Assembly (NCBI GenBank): GCA_016223085.1
Contig: JACRPS010000003.1
Span: 434,001-498,000 of the forward strand
DNA: 64,000 nt
DNA from: Chloroflexota bacterium
GTDB taxonomy: Bacteria; Chloroflexota; Anaerolineae; Aggregatilineales; Phototrophicaceae
Reading direction: 5' to 3'
The notes beneath the pieces were generated by a model that had not been told where the DNA came from, did no database searches, and was given only the letters and a program-made list of their open reading frames with translations. The position numbers and the translations under genes were made by a program. Positions within the stretch are counted from its first letter, which is position 1. Every line of letters begins with the position of its first letter. Positions 40,681 to 49,443 of the stretch are shown here, in pieces.

Positions 40681-42378
40681 CTACCGGCCTTCCGGGAAGG
40701 GCGTTTCTTCGGGTGTCGGTTCTGGCGTCGGTTCACTTGCCGGTGGCTGTGGCGGTGCATCGGTTGGCGGCGCGGCGCGGGGCACAATCGCCCGCCCGCT
40801 GGCACAGGCCGGAGTACCATCCGGCAGCAGCGCCAGAACTTCCCATGAAAACCGGAATCCATACCCAATTGAGTTGATACTGAGATCAAGCGTCACGCTG
40901 GTGGTGTTGCGATCCACCGTGACCGAAGCGACCTGCGCACCGGGCCGATCATCCTCGTTGAAGATATTCAGGCGGTAGGCGGTCGCGCCGGGGGCGGGAT
41001 TCCAGTAGAATGTGCCGGTGCCGTAGGGCAGGCCGTCCAGCGGCGAGGTGGCGGCAAAGCGGCTGCAATCCACCGGCGTGATGTTTTCCGGCGCAGCGGG
41101 CGGTGGAATGGACGGCAGGCCGGTATCCACGCCGCAGGGAATCGTCAGAAGCTGGCCGGAAGTGATGCGCGTTGGGTCGGCCAGGTTATTGGCGGCTGCC
41201 AGCACCGCGACGGTGGTCCGGTAGCGTTGGGCGATGCGGAACAGCGTTTCGCCCGGCTCAACCTGATGGATGAGAGTCACACCGACGGGGCAATCTGGCA
41301 GTTCATCGGGTTCAAGGCCGTCAAACAGTCGCAGAATCAGTTCCATTTCAGCCTGTTCGTCTTCGGTGATAGGCCGGGGCGGCTGCCAGTCGCAATTCTC
41401 GCCAACGGCACGGTCGTTGGCCTCACCATCCGTGCCGAGATCGTCGGGCACATCCAGACAGCGCGTGGTGGTGAAGCCTGCCGGCAGGCGCACCTCGTCT
41501 GGCGTGTCGGCGTCGAAGATCGCCAGCCCTTCAACCGTTGTCACCTTAATCACCCCCGGCGGCACAATCCACACCAGAATCAGCGACCCCAGCCGGAGAC
41601 TCGCGCCGTTCACCGTCAGATCAACCGTGATGCCCTGCGGACTCTGGATTGCCAGCACCGAGGGCGCCTGGTCGCATACAGCCTGACCCGGTGAACTGCG
41701 CAGATAAAACGCCTGCATGGGGCTGCGGCGCGGCTGGCTGATCACCGGTAGCGCGTCGGTGTCGGCGTCGTCGGTAATGGCGTCGCGCTCAATCCAGCCG
41801 CTGGCTGAACCATCACTGACAGATAACCACGCGCCATCCACGCTTTGCGCGCTGGCTTCCAGCGCCGTGCCACGGGGTACGCTCGTAATAACCTGCCCAC
41901 CCGGACTGTTCCAGATGTCGGTGTCGTCCTGCGTAGTAACCGTTACCGGCGGGCTGCCCGTCGCCTCTGCCGGTTCAACTGCATTTTCGACGGCGACATC
42001 CCCCAACAGGACAAAGGTCACGTTCTGGCCGGGGAGGGTATCAGGCACGTTGGCCTGAATTCGCAGCAGGGCAATACCCCATTCACCGGCAGTCTGGTCA
42101 AAGGGGGAGGTTGCCAGCGTTTTGAGCGAAAAGAGTTCGGCGCGGTCGGCGGGACGGCTGAAAAACCCTGCCGGCACGTCCTGGGCGAAGGTGGCTTCCA
42201 CGCGCGGGAAGCCGTAGCAGACCAGGTTGCGGCCCAGATTGGTGCAGTTCTGGGTGACTTGGGTGAGCGCCTGCTCGACAACCGCCGGGCAGGACGCCGG
42301 GTCAGGCTGTGCCAGGGCGGGTTGAACCACCAGCAGCAGCAGGAAGCAGAAACCGATCAGGAACAGTCGGGAGCGCAT
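40681..42378 (-). CDS. Secreted LysM and SH3-like domain protein
   Basis: A 565-aa protein with signal peptide (FLIGFCFLLLLVVQPALAQ). It contains two SH3-like/bacterial-SH3 segments (one near 155-200, DIWNSPGGQVITSVPRGT), a middle region with cysteines that may pair, and one LysM domain near 370-415 (HQVEPGETLFRIAQRYRTTVAVLAAANN). A C-terminal fibronectin-like stretch precedes the Pro/Glu-rich tail. LysM binds peptidoglycan or glycans, so it is probably attached to the cell surface. No enzymatic domain is seen. Confidence 0.83.
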   Translation of the reverse strand: MRSRLFLIGFCFLLLLVVQPALAQPDPASCPAVVEQALTQVTQNCTNLGRNLVCYGFPRVEATFAQDVPAGFFSRPADRAELFSLKTLATSPFDQTAGEWGIALLRIQANVPDTLPGQNVTFVLLGDVAVENAVEPAEATGSPPVTVTTQDDTDIWNSPGGQVITSVPRGTALEASAQSVDGAWLSVSDGSASGWIERDAITDDADTDALPVISQPRRSPMQAFYLRSSPGQAVCDQAPSVLAIQSPQGITVDLTVNGASLRLGSLILVWIVPPGVIKVTTVEGLAIFDADTPDEVRLPAGFTTTRCLDVPDDLGTDGEANDRAVGENCDWQPPRPITEDEQAEMELILRLFDGLEPDELPDCPVGVTLIHQVEPGETLFRIAQRYRTTVAVLAAANNLADPTRITSGQLLTIPCGVDTGLPSIPPPAAPENITPVDCSRFAATSPLDGLPYGTGTFYWNPAPGATAYRLNIFNEDDRPGAQVASVTVDRNTTSVTLDLSINSIGYGFRFSWEVLALLPDGTPACASGRAIVPRAAPPTDAPPQPPASEPTPEPTPEETPFPEGR

Positions 42379-42478
42379 ACGGCCTCCGGGTATGGGTTGT
42401 GTCTTAACTGCATTGTACGGCCAACCACAGCCGGAGACAAGTCATTTGTTAAATTGGCACTTACAGAATGGGGGTAAA

Positions 42479-42503
42479 CAAAAACCCCGGCATAAACCAG
42501 GGT
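42479..42503 (-). terminator. Intrinsic terminator of tRNA-Phe
   Basis: On the minus strand, CCCTGG-TTTATG-CCGGGG followed by TTTTTG, starting 4 bp after the tRNA 3' end. Confidence 0.75.
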
Positions 42504-42507
42504 CGTG

Positions 42508-42580
42508 TGCCGAGGCCCAGACTTGAACTGGGGACCCACGCATTTTCAGTGCGTTGCTCTACCAACTGAGCTACCTCGGC
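42508..42580 (-). tRNA. tRNA-Phe (GAA)
   Basis: A 73-nt cloverleaf with acceptor GCCGAGG/CCTCGGC, anticodon GAA in CTGAAAATG and T-loop TTCAAGT, discriminator A; CCA not encoded. Upstream on the minus strand TTGACG and a repeated TATACT form a plausible promoter. Confidence 0.96.
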
Positions 42581-42665
42581 ATCCACGCCGCTGTAGCGAC
42601 GTGAAGTATAGTATAGCGGCGCGGGCGTCAAATCGCAAGAGCGAAGTTGTTGCGTTTGTGCCATA

Positions 42666-43721
42666 CTAGCGCCGGGCGACGACCAGGTGGTAGCGCACCG
42701 GACTTGTGACCGCCGCCGGCAGCGCGATGGCAAACGACTGGCGGTTGCTGCCCGCCATAAACGGCAGGACGATGGCGCTGTCGCAGGGGAAATTCTGGCT
42801 GTCCGGTGACCCCCAGCGCACGTATTGCTTGTCCTGGCCGTCGCAGGTCAGCGTCAGCGTGAATTCACCATAGTTGTCCGGGGGCTGAGGCAGGAAGTTG
42901 GTGACAATGACCTGCAGCAGATCAACCGGGTCGTCGGCGGCCAGGCTGTCGCTGAAACTGCCCCACGTGCGGCGGTCAACCAGCACCTGGAACGGCTCGG
43001 TTTCCGGCGCGATCACGGGCAGCGTATCACACGCGCCGGACAGCGACACGACGCTGCCGGATACCCAGCCCGCCGCGCCGCTGCCGCTCACGCGATACCA
43101 ATCATTGACGCTGCGGCCAGTAGTTTCCATCGTGCTGCCCGCCAGCAGCGTGCCGATAATCCTGTGTTCCAGTCCCGGCCCACTGCGCACGTTGACATTT
43201 GCGCCGCCGCTGGCAGCCCGGCAGGATGCATATCCCGGCACGAGCAGCGCCGCCGGCTGGAACGGGCTGGTTTCGGCGAAGACGGGTTGACCGGGGTCGA
43301 AATTGGGGGCGGTGGCTGGCGGCGACGATTGGCGGGTGCTGGCGGTGAGCGCAAGCGCCCCGGCGCTGCTGCCACCGGGTTTCACCGTCACCTGGTACAC
43401 GTCACTGCCGGGGCTGATTGTCAGGGCGGCGCCGGGCAGGCTGCCGTTGAAGGTGGCAACCAGTGTCCCACGCCCGTCTCGCACTTCGGCGGTATAAGCC
43501 AGCCCGGGCGACAGGCTGGCGAAGGTGAGAACGGTAGGGGTGTCGGGGCTGGCGCTGAAGGCGTACTGCTGCGAGTCGGTTAGCAGGGGGAAGTGAACCC
43601 AGGCGGGATCATCCAGTGCCAGCCAGGCGCTGGTCGCCTTGCGAGGGGACTGGCAGCCAAACAGGAGCAGCACGATCAAACCAATACTGATCTCAACCGG
43701 TAAACGCCGCATCCCAGCCAT
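42666..43721 (-). CDS. Lipoprotein with bacterial SH3 domain
   Basis: A 351-aa protein with lipobox LLLFGCQ (Cys near residue 23), so membrane-anchored on the outer face. A beta-rich region (ALDDPAWVHFPLLTDSQQYAFSAS) is followed by an SH3 type 3-like domain near residues 165-225 (NVNVRSGPGLEHRIIGTLLAGSTMETTGRS). The C-terminal part has two Cys (TCDGQ, FPCDS) that may pair. It resembles the LysM/SH3 protein in style; together they suggest a surface or envelope function. The start could also be the internal ATG three codons later. Confidence 0.78.
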   Translation of the reverse strand: MAGMRRLPVEISIGLIVLLLFGCQSPRKATSAWLALDDPAWVHFPLLTDSQQYAFSASPDTPTVLTFASLSPGLAYTAEVRDGRGTLVATFNGSLPGAALTISPGSDVYQVTVKPGGSSAGALALTASTRQSSPPATAPNFDPGQPVFAETSPFQPAALLVPGYASCRAASGGANVNVRSGPGLEHRIIGTLLAGSTMETTGRSVNDWYRVSGSGAAGWVSGSVVSLSGACDTLPVIAPETEPFQVLVDRRTWGSFSDSLAADDPVDLLQVIVTNFLPQPPDNYGEFTLTLTCDGQDKQYVRWGSPDSQNFPCDSAIVLPFMAGSNRQSFAIALPAAVTSPVRYHLVVARR

Positions 43722-43881
43722 TTTGGTCTGCTTTCTAACTGTATTTTTACTTTCAGGATAATCGGGGTGCGAACTGGCTTCTGGACGATTACCTGACTGC
43801 TGACCTACCCCTGCCGGACTGATTGCGTTCGCGCCGGTCTGACGGTAACATTAGCGCCGCTGGGGATGAAAGGATAAGCCG

Positions 43882-44529
43882 ATGACGGAAGATCGTGCGG
43901 CGGCGCTGGCTGCCATTGCGGAACAGGTACGGGTTTGCACCCTCTGCCGGTTGCATGAAAACGCAACAAACGGCGTGCCGGGCGCGGGCAGTCCCAACGC
44001 CGAGATCATGTTCATCGGCGAAGGGCCGGGATACCACGAAGATAAGCAGGGGCTGCCGTTTGTGGGGCGGTCCGGCGAGTATTTAAATTACCTGCTCAAT
44101 TTAATCGGCCTGAAGCGGGAGCAGGTGTTTATCGCCAACGTGGTTAAACACCGCCCGCCGGAAAACCGTGACCCGCTGCCGGACGAAATCCTGGCGTGCA
44201 AGCCGTATCTGGATCGGCAGGTGGAGATCATCAATCCGCTGGTGATCGCCACGCTGGGGCGCTTCAGCATGGCGCGCTACTTCCCCAACGGCAAAATCAC
44301 GCAGATTCATGGCAAGCCCAGGTTTGAGGGGGATCGGGCGTATATCCCTCTGTTCCACCCGGCGGCAGTGCTGCGTAATCCCGATTTGCGCCGGGATATG
44401 GAGGCGGATTTTAAGCGGATTCTGGAAGTGCTGGAGCAGCTTCGGCAAAAACGAGCCGCGCAGCCCACAGCGTCACCGCCCCCAGAGGACGAGCCACCGC
44501 AGCAGCCCACACAGCTCAAATTGTTTTAA
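43882..44529 (+). CDS. Uracil-DNA glycosylase, family 4-like
   Basis: A 215-aa protein with motif 1 GEGPGYHEDKQGLPFVG and the late motif HPAAVLRNPDLRRDM, as in [4Fe-4S] family 4 UDGs that excise uracil from DNA. Cys19, Cys22 and Cys106 match three cluster ligands. The fourth position, 17 residues after Cys106 in my alignment by eye, is Ala123, and there is no further Cys in the protein. A Pro/Gln-rich tail ends in QLKLF, which resembles a sliding-clamp-binding motif (QxxLF). AAAGGA precedes the start. Its stop codon shares TTAA with the convergent neighbour. Confidence 0.9.
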   Translation: MTEDRAAALAAIAEQVRVCTLCRLHENATNGVPGAGSPNAEIMFIGEGPGYHEDKQGLPFVGRSGEYLNYLLNLIGLKREQVFIANVVKHRPPENRDPLPDEILACKPYLDRQVEIINPLVIATLGRFSMARYFPNGKITQIHGKPRFEGDRAYIPLFHPAAVLRNPDLRRDMEADFKRILEVLEQLRQKRAAQPTASPPPEDEPPQQPTQLKLF

Positions 44530-44942
44530 AGCTGGCTAATAAACCGGATGATGCGCTGCAAATCGCGCTGGCGCAGGTTGTGATGGAACGTGTTGGCGCC
44601 GACCGGCGAGGTGAGCATGGCGTGCAGCGCATCCGACAGCTTGCCACCGTTGCTCCAACTGATAAATAGGTACAACTGGTGGCCGGTCTTGAGAACCACC
44701 ATCAACCCGGAACGGTGGCCGAGCATTACATCACACACCTTCGTGATATAGGTGCTGGGGATGCTGGCCGGTTCGTAGGGGCGGCGTGTCTGCGGCTGCA
44801 AGATCAGCCGGAAGTTGGTGACAGTCGCGTTTAGCGGCGGAACGGTCGGCGTCCAGCCGGACTGGGTATACCGTGCAATCGCCACCTGGTATTCGCCCAG
44901 TGGGTTTTCGCCGGGGATGAGAGCCAGGGATGAGTTCGGCAC
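44526..44942 (-). CDS. Unknown PH/GRAM-like protein, copy 1
   Basis: A 138-aa protein, not recognised with certainty. The segment VTNFRLILQP...ASIPSTYITKVCDVMLGHRSGLMVVLKTGHQLYLFISWSNGGKLSDALHAML has the strand-rich plan of a small PH/GRAM-like domain and a terminal helix. It is clearly homologous to the next gene. The start is GTG at 44942. Nothing shows a catalytic site. Confidence 0.75.
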   Translation of the reverse strand: MPNSSLALIPGENPLGEYQVAIARYTQSGWTPTVPPLNATVTNFRLILQPQTRRPYEPASIPSTYITKVCDVMLGHRSGLMVVLKTGHQLYLFISWSNGGKLSDALHAMLTSPVGANTFHHNLRQRDLQRIIRFISQL

Positions 44943-45047
44943 GGTTGCATCTCTTCCGATACTAAGATCACCTGTTATTGTAGAAGAACTTTCGTGATAC
45001 GGTCTTCATCCGAGGGGAATGATAACCGTCATCCCATGAAAGCCCGA

Positions 45048-45419
45048 CTACATGGGTCGCAGCCGAGGGGCAATGCGCGGTTTCAGCGGTGGTGTCAGCA
45101 TTTCGTTGATGTCGCGCACCAGTTTGTTGCCCTGACTCCAGTCTACCAGCATATACAGTCGGCGGCCATCGTTTAATGCCACCAGAATGCCATCCCGCCG
45201 CCCCAGGCACAAGTTCCACACGCGCCGGATGTCCGGGGGGACAATCGTTTCGGCTAAGTCGCGGCGGTGATTGTCCGAGACGATCAGCAGGCGGCGGTTG
45301 GTCACCAGTGCGCGGAGCCACTGCCCGGCGCCAAACCACTCGCCGTTCACCCAGTTGACGCGCTGCACCTTATAGCTGCCCAGAACGTACTCGCCCGATT
45401 CCAGTAAATGAGTCACCAT
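45048..45419 (-). CDS. Unknown PH/GRAM-like protein, copy 2
   Basis: A 123-aa paralogue of the gene just downstream: VTNRRLLIVSDNHRRDLAETIVPPDIRRVW aligns with VTNFRLILQPQTRRPYEPASIPSTYITKVC, and GILVALNDGRRLYMLVDWSQGNKLVRDINEMLTPP with GLMVVLKTGHQLYLFISWSNGGKLSDALHAMLTSP. ATG 45419 gives a start (VTHLLESGEYVLGSYKVQ) that lines up with the paralogue; in-frame sequence extends further upstream. A duplicated small-domain pair, function unknown. Confidence 0.75.
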   Translation of the reverse strand: MVTHLLESGEYVLGSYKVQRVNWVNGEWFGAGQWLRALVTNRRLLIVSDNHRRDLAETIVPPDIRRVWNLCLGRRDGILVALNDGRRLYMLVDWSQGNKLVRDINEMLTPPLKPRIAPRLRPM

Positions 45420-45593
45420 ACACCCCGTCTTCGCTGCTGAGGCCAATATCGCTGCATTTGCCCGCGTGCCAGAATGGTTCTGCGCGCCGACGGTCACTGA
45501 TCTTATTGATTTTACAAGCGCGCAGCTTACAGGCAAATAAAAATCGTGCATCCGGCTTCTATTAGACCCTATTCGCGGCGTTTCCGTAAGGGG

Positions 45594-45599
45594 TATAAT
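45594..45599 (+). promoter_or_regulatory. Probable -10 box of tRNA-Sec
   Basis: TATAAT centred 17 bp before the tRNA; the -35 (TTCGCG, 16-bp spacer) is poor. Confidence 0.5.
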
Positions 45600-45613
45600 G
45601 TTCCTACTAGTCT

Positions 45614-45707
45614 GGGGGTGGATGTGTCCCGGTGGATGCCCCGGTCTTCAAAACCGGTGGTAGGCTGCACAGCAGGCTACGGTGGGTTCGACTCCCATCT
45701 ACTCCCG
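45614..45707 (+). tRNA. selC: tRNA-Sec (TCA), selenocysteine tRNA
   Basis: A 94-nt tRNA with an 8-bp acceptor stem (GGGGGTGG paired with CTACTCCC) plus a 5-bp T stem, the 13-bp coaxial stack of bacterial tRNA-Sec. The anticodon is TCA in CTTCAAA. The variable arm is long (GGTAGGCTGC..GCAGGCTACG), as SerRS and SelA recognise it, and the T-loop is TTCGACT. The discriminator is G. This shows the organism reads UGA as selenocysteine. No selA, selB or selD gene lies in the window. Confidence 0.95.
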
Positions 45708-45944
45708 TTGATGGCATGACCAGGGGTATATGCCGTTTGTGACAAATCGGCGCCACCATCTTCTCCCCACGCCGCCCGTCCGTATGATCTCCAATGAAAA
45801 GTGGGCGGTAAACTTGCTTCGTTTCTGGTTCATAGTTACTGGTCTCCCGATTGTGATAATACTCCGCTATTGGGTGTTACAGACTTCTCCCCGCCCTACA
45901 GCGCCGACGGTGACGGTTGGAAGTCACGGATTGCGAGGATGAAC

Positions 45945-46754
45945 ATGAACTGGCTGAAAGACCTCTTTCACATTGACAAGCCGATTATCGCCATGTGCCA
46001 TCTCAAGGCGCTGCCCGGCGACCCCGGCTACGCTGCCGATAAGGGCATGGATTGGATTGTCGAGCAGGCGCGGGCGGATTTGCGCGCGCTGCAAGGCGGC
46101 GGTGTGGACGCGGTGATGTTTTCCAACGAAGCCAGCCTGCCGTACCTGACGAAAGTTGAAACCATCACCGTCGCCTGCATGGCGCGGGTGATTGCCGAAC
46201 TGCGCGGGGAGATCACCGTGCCGTATGGCGTCAACGTGCTATGGGACCCGGCGGCTTCGATTGATCTGGCGGTGGCGACAGGCGGGCAGTTTGTGCGTGA
46301 GATCTTCACCGGCGTGTACGCCAGCGATTACGGTCTGTGGAACACCAACTGCGGCGAAACGATCCGCCACCGGCATCGCGTACATGGCGAGAACGTGCGG
46401 CTGTTCTTTAACATCGTGCCGGAATCGGCGGTGTACCTGGGGCAGCGGACGGTGGCAGACATTGCCCGCACGACGGTGTTTGTGTCGCAGCCGGACGCGC
46501 TGTGTGTTTCCGGCGCGACGGCGGGCGCAGAAACGCCGCTGGACGCGCTCCAGCAGGTGAAGCAGGCCGTTCCAGATACGGTCGTGTTCGCCAATACTGG
46601 CGTGCGGCTGTCGAATGTGGAGGCGATGTTAAACGCAGCCGACGGCGCGATCATCGGCACGACGTTCAAGCGCGACGGTTACATCTGGAACGAAGTGGAC
46701 GAAAACCGCGTCCGCGAACTGATGCAGCAGGTGCAGCGCATCCGGCAGACCTGA
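45945..46754 (+). CDS. BtpA/SgcQ family protein
   Basis: A 269-aa TIM-barrel protein of the BtpA family: DKPIIAMCHLKALPGDPGY at the start, GGGVDAVMFSNEASLPY and the ending GAIIGTTFKRDGYIWNEVD. The family includes BtpA (linked to photosystem I assembly in Synechocystis) and SgcQ in an E. coli sugar operon; the catalytic function is not known to me. GAGG precedes ATG 45945; the in-frame ATG at 45939 is too close to it. It lies between tRNA-Sec and the PhyH gene, ahead of the sugar-catabolic operon, so a role in sugar metabolism is possible. Confidence 0.85.
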   Translation: MNWLKDLFHIDKPIIAMCHLKALPGDPGYAADKGMDWIVEQARADLRALQGGGVDAVMFSNEASLPYLTKVETITVACMARVIAELRGEITVPYGVNVLWDPAASIDLAVATGGQFVREIFTGVYASDYGLWNTNCGETIRHRHRVHGENVRLFFNIVPESAVYLGQRTVADIARTTVFVSQPDALCVSGATAGAETPLDALQQVKQAVPDTVVFANTGVRLSNVEAMLNAADGAIIGTTFKRDGYIWNEVDENRVRELMQQVQRIRQT

Positions 46755-46850
46755 GGCAACAGCCGCAAGGGATTCTCCCAATCCTCGCTGTTCATGATAA
46801 CATAACAGAAGCACCGTTACCGGTTCAGAATGGTTTTTGTTGGAGGGGTT

Positions 46851-47642
46851 ATGTTATCACCGGATCAGATTCAGTTTTATCACGAACAGGGGTATTTGCA
46901 TGTCCCGCAGTTGTTCTCGCCGGAGGAAATCACCGAACTGTCCGACGAACTGGACCGTTTGGTGCAGGACTGGGCTTTCACCGACGAGGGCTGGACCGGC
47001 CCCTGGCGGCAGGCTTACATGACGCCGGAGGTTGAAAAACGGTCAAAACTGACGGCCATGCACGACTTGCAGTTTTATTCGGCAGCGTGGGCACGTGCGG
47101 TCATCCATCCCCGGCTGGCCGAGGTGCTGTGCGATCTGCTTGGCCCGAATGTCGAGTTTCATCATTCGACCATGCACATCAAGCCGCCGCAGACCGGCCA
47201 CCCGTTTCCGATGCATCAGGATAACCCGTTCTACGAGCATGAAAACGGCAGCTACGTGGACGTGCTGGTGCATCTGGACGACACTTTCCACGAGAACGGC
47301 GAGATCCGCTTCCTGGCCGGTTCGCATAAACTGGGGCCGCTGGACCATGTCACCCGGATGCCGGATGGTACGCCCTGTTCGCCGCATTTGCCAACCGACC
47401 AGTACAAACTGGAAGACACTGTGCCGGTTCCGGCCAAACGGGGCGACGTGGTGCTGTTCAGCATTTATACCATTCACGGTTCCTATATCAACCAGACGAA
47501 GCAGCCCCGGCGGCTGGTGCGCGTCGGCTACCGCGACCCGCACAACCGGCAGGTCGGGGGGCACAGCCTGGGACGACCGGGGCTGATGGTTCACGGTTAC
47601 CGGGAACGTCGGGACGGCGAATCGCTGCTTAAGTTGGATTAG
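46851..47642 (+). CDS. Phytanoyl-CoA dioxygenase (PhyH) family protein
   Basis: A 263-aa Fe(II)/2-oxoglutarate dioxygenase-like protein. Its metal triad is visible in MHQDNPFYEHENG (His-x-Asp) and TIHGSYINQTKQPRRLVRVGYRDPHN (His with the downstream Arg that binds 2-oxoglutarate). PhyH proteins hydroxylate or demethylate diverse small substrates; bacterial ones often sit in sugar or secondary-metabolite loci. GGAGG precedes ATG 46851. It is next to the sugar operon on the opposite strand. The substrate is unknown. Confidence 0.88.
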   Translation: MLSPDQIQFYHEQGYLHVPQLFSPEEITELSDELDRLVQDWAFTDEGWTGPWRQAYMTPEVEKRSKLTAMHDLQFYSAAWARAVIHPRLAEVLCDLLGPNVEFHHSTMHIKPPQTGHPFPMHQDNPFYEHENGSYVDVLVHLDDTFHENGEIRFLAGSHKLGPLDHVTRMPDGTPCSPHLPTDQYKLEDTVPVPAKRGDVVLFSIYTIHGSYINQTKQPRRLVRVGYRDPHNRQVGGHSLGRPGLMVHGYRERRDGESLLKLD

Positions 47643-47699
47643 GCGCAGACCAGACCCGAAAGCTGTGCTGCGGGTGAGGCAGCGAGAGCCGATCTCTAT

Positions 47700-47728
47700 G
47701 TAGGGACACGGCGCCGCCATGTCCCTAC
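47700..47728. repeat. GTAGGGA-type palindrome, CACGGCGCCGCCATG core
   Basis: A diverged palindrome with a GGCGCC centre between the convergent PhyH and small membrane-protein genes. Confidence 0.75.
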
Positions 47729-47774
47729 TCCCGTGACGGGCAGGCATCGTTCCGACCGCGCTCGCCGGATGACG

Positions 47775-48194
47775 TTAGCCGTAGCGGGGGGTGATGTGAC
47801 TCCAGACGATAAACCCCAGCGTCGAAAGCAGCAGCAGTAAAAAGCCAAGCTGGTATAGCTCAATCGCAAACGGCTGGAACATGCCCAGCAAACCGGCAAA
47901 AATCCCGCCGATAATGGTCAGCTCAATCGTGCGATGCACGTTTGCCCGAACGTTATTGTTTAACAGGTTCGCCATTACAAAAATAAACGAAATAAACGCC
48001 AACAGGATGGCAATAAACACGGCCAGGAACGGCACGGCTTGAAGCAATATGGCACGGTCGTACTGCTCCGGCGGCATGACCGAGGTAATCAGCGGGGTAA
48101 AGATTGCCGCCACCACCAGCAGAATCGGGATGGCGATCAGCAGGCCGCGCGGCGGGAGAAGGTGTCGGTTGGTCACGGTGAATATCCTCAACAA
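47775..48194 (-). CDS. Small membrane protein of unknown function
   Basis: A 139-aa protein with four predicted helices (about 17-38, 50-72, 85-108 and 112-132), short loops and a basic N-terminus (VTNRHLLPPRGLL). It is the last gene of the minus-strand series that includes the sugar enzymes, 45 bp after the dehydrogenase with a palindrome in the gap. I do not recognise a family. Confidence 0.72.
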   Translation of the reverse strand: MLRIFTVTNRHLLPPRGLLIAIPILLVVAAIFTPLITSVMPPEQYDRAILLQAVPFLAVFIAILLAFISFIFVMANLLNNNVRANVHRTIELTIIGGIFAGLLGMFQPFAIELYQLGFLLLLLSTLGFIVWSHITPRYG

Positions 48195-48203
48195 TCATTC
48201 ACG

Positions 48204-48231
48204 GTAGGGGCGTACGGCCGTACGCCCCTAC
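48204..48231. repeat. Dispersed GTAGGGG palindrome, CGTACGGCCGTACG core
   Basis: A perfect 28-bp palindrome in the 45-bp gap between the small membrane-protein gene and the first Gfo/Idh/MocA gene. Confidence 0.9.
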
Positions 48232-48239
48232 AACTTCGT

Positions 48240-49433
48240 TTAATACTTCACATCCACCTGTTTTTTGCTCTGCGCCGATTCGGCAATCGCGTCACACACG
48301 ACGGCGGCACGGTAGCCGTCCTCGAACGTCGCGCCCCAGGGGGCCACGTCCTTGTTGTTCACGATGCAGTCCAGCAGATGCGTGATTTCGTGGACGAAGG
48401 TGTGTTCCCAGCCGATCATGTGACCCTGCGGCCACCAGTTCGACCAGTAGGGATGGTACGGCTCGCTGACCAGCACGTTGGTAAAGCCCTGCGTCTCCTT
48501 CGGCTCGTCGCCTACCCAGAACACTTCCAGTTCGTTCAGGCGTTCCAGGTTAAAGACGATACTGCCCTTCTCGCCGTTAATCTCCAGCACTTCGTGGTTC
48601 TTGCGCCCCGCAGCGAAGCGCGTGGCTTCCAGCGTACCCAGCGCACCGTTCTCGAACTCAACCGCCGCCACAAACGCATCATCCACCGTGACCTTGCCCA
48701 TTGTGCCGTCGGCGTTGGGGCGGTCGGTGATAAACGTCTTGGTCATGGCGCTGACGCCCTTGATGCCGCCGACGAGGAAGTGCGCCAGGTCAATGATGTG
48801 CGCGCCCAGGTCGCCCAGCGCGCCGCTGCCGGCCTGCTCCTTATCCAGCCGCCAGATCATCGGCGTGCCGTAGTGCGGCATAATCCACTCTTGCAGGTAG
48901 ACGGCGCGGTAGTGGTAGATGCGCCCCAGCGCGCCGCTGTCAATCAGCTTCCTGGCCTGCACGATGGCCGGCACAAAGCGGTAATTGAAGGCCACCATGT
49001 GTTTGACATTGGCCTGCTTTACCGCGTCGAGCATCGTTCTGGCTTCTTCCGCCGTGCGCGCCAGCGGCTTTTCGCACAGGATATGTTTGCCCATCCGCGC
49101 CGCCGTGATGCAGGGTTCGGCATGGGCGTCGTTCGGGCCGCCGTTGTCAAACAACTGCACGTCCGGGTTCTCCAGCATCTGCCGCCAGTCGGTGTAATAA
49201 CACTCGTAGCCATAGCGTTTGGCAGCTTCGGCGGTCGCGGCTTCATTGCGGCCCGCAATCGCCACCAAACGGGGTATCGCCGGCGGCGGGTACATCATGT
49301 ACGGGATTTTTTTCATGGCGTTGGTGTGCGCCTTGCCCATGAAGGCATAGCCCAGCATCCCGACGCCGATCTCCGGGGCTTCCTTTTCGGCTTTCGCCCC
49401 GGCCATGCTGGTGAAACCACCACTGTCGCTCAT
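48240..49433 (-). CDS. Gfo/Idh/MocA-family oxidoreductase
   Basis: A 397-aa NAD(P)-dependent dehydrogenase. The nucleotide-binding start is GVGMLGYAFMG (GxGxxG variant), the catalytic-lysine motif is CEKP at 120-123, and the substrate-binding helix is GDLGAHIIDLAHFL. Such enzymes oxidise sugar or polyol hydroxyls, commonly at C3, or inositols. It follows the first isomerase gene closely (10 bp) in the sugar operon. GGGAGG precedes ATG 49433; in-frame sequence before it has no such site. Confidence 0.92.
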   Translation of the reverse strand: MSDSGGFTSMAGAKAEKEAPEIGVGMLGYAFMGKAHTNAMKKIPYMMYPPPAIPRLVAIAGRNEAATAEAAKRYGYECYYTDWRQMLENPDVQLFDNGGPNDAHAEPCITAARMGKHILCEKPLARTAEEARTMLDAVKQANVKHMVAFNYRFVPAIVQARKLIDSGALGRIYHYRAVYLQEWIMPHYGTPMIWRLDKEQAGSGALGDLGAHIIDLAHFLVGGIKGVSAMTKTFITDRPNADGTMGKVTVDDAFVAAVEFENGALGTLEATRFAAGRKNHEVLEINGEKGSIVFNLERLNELEVFWVGDEPKETQGFTNVLVSEPYHPYWSNWWPQGHMIGWEHTFVHEITHLLDCIVNNKDVAPWGATFEDGYRAAVVCDAIAESAQSKKQVDVKY

Positions 49434-49443
49434 GTCGTCCTCC

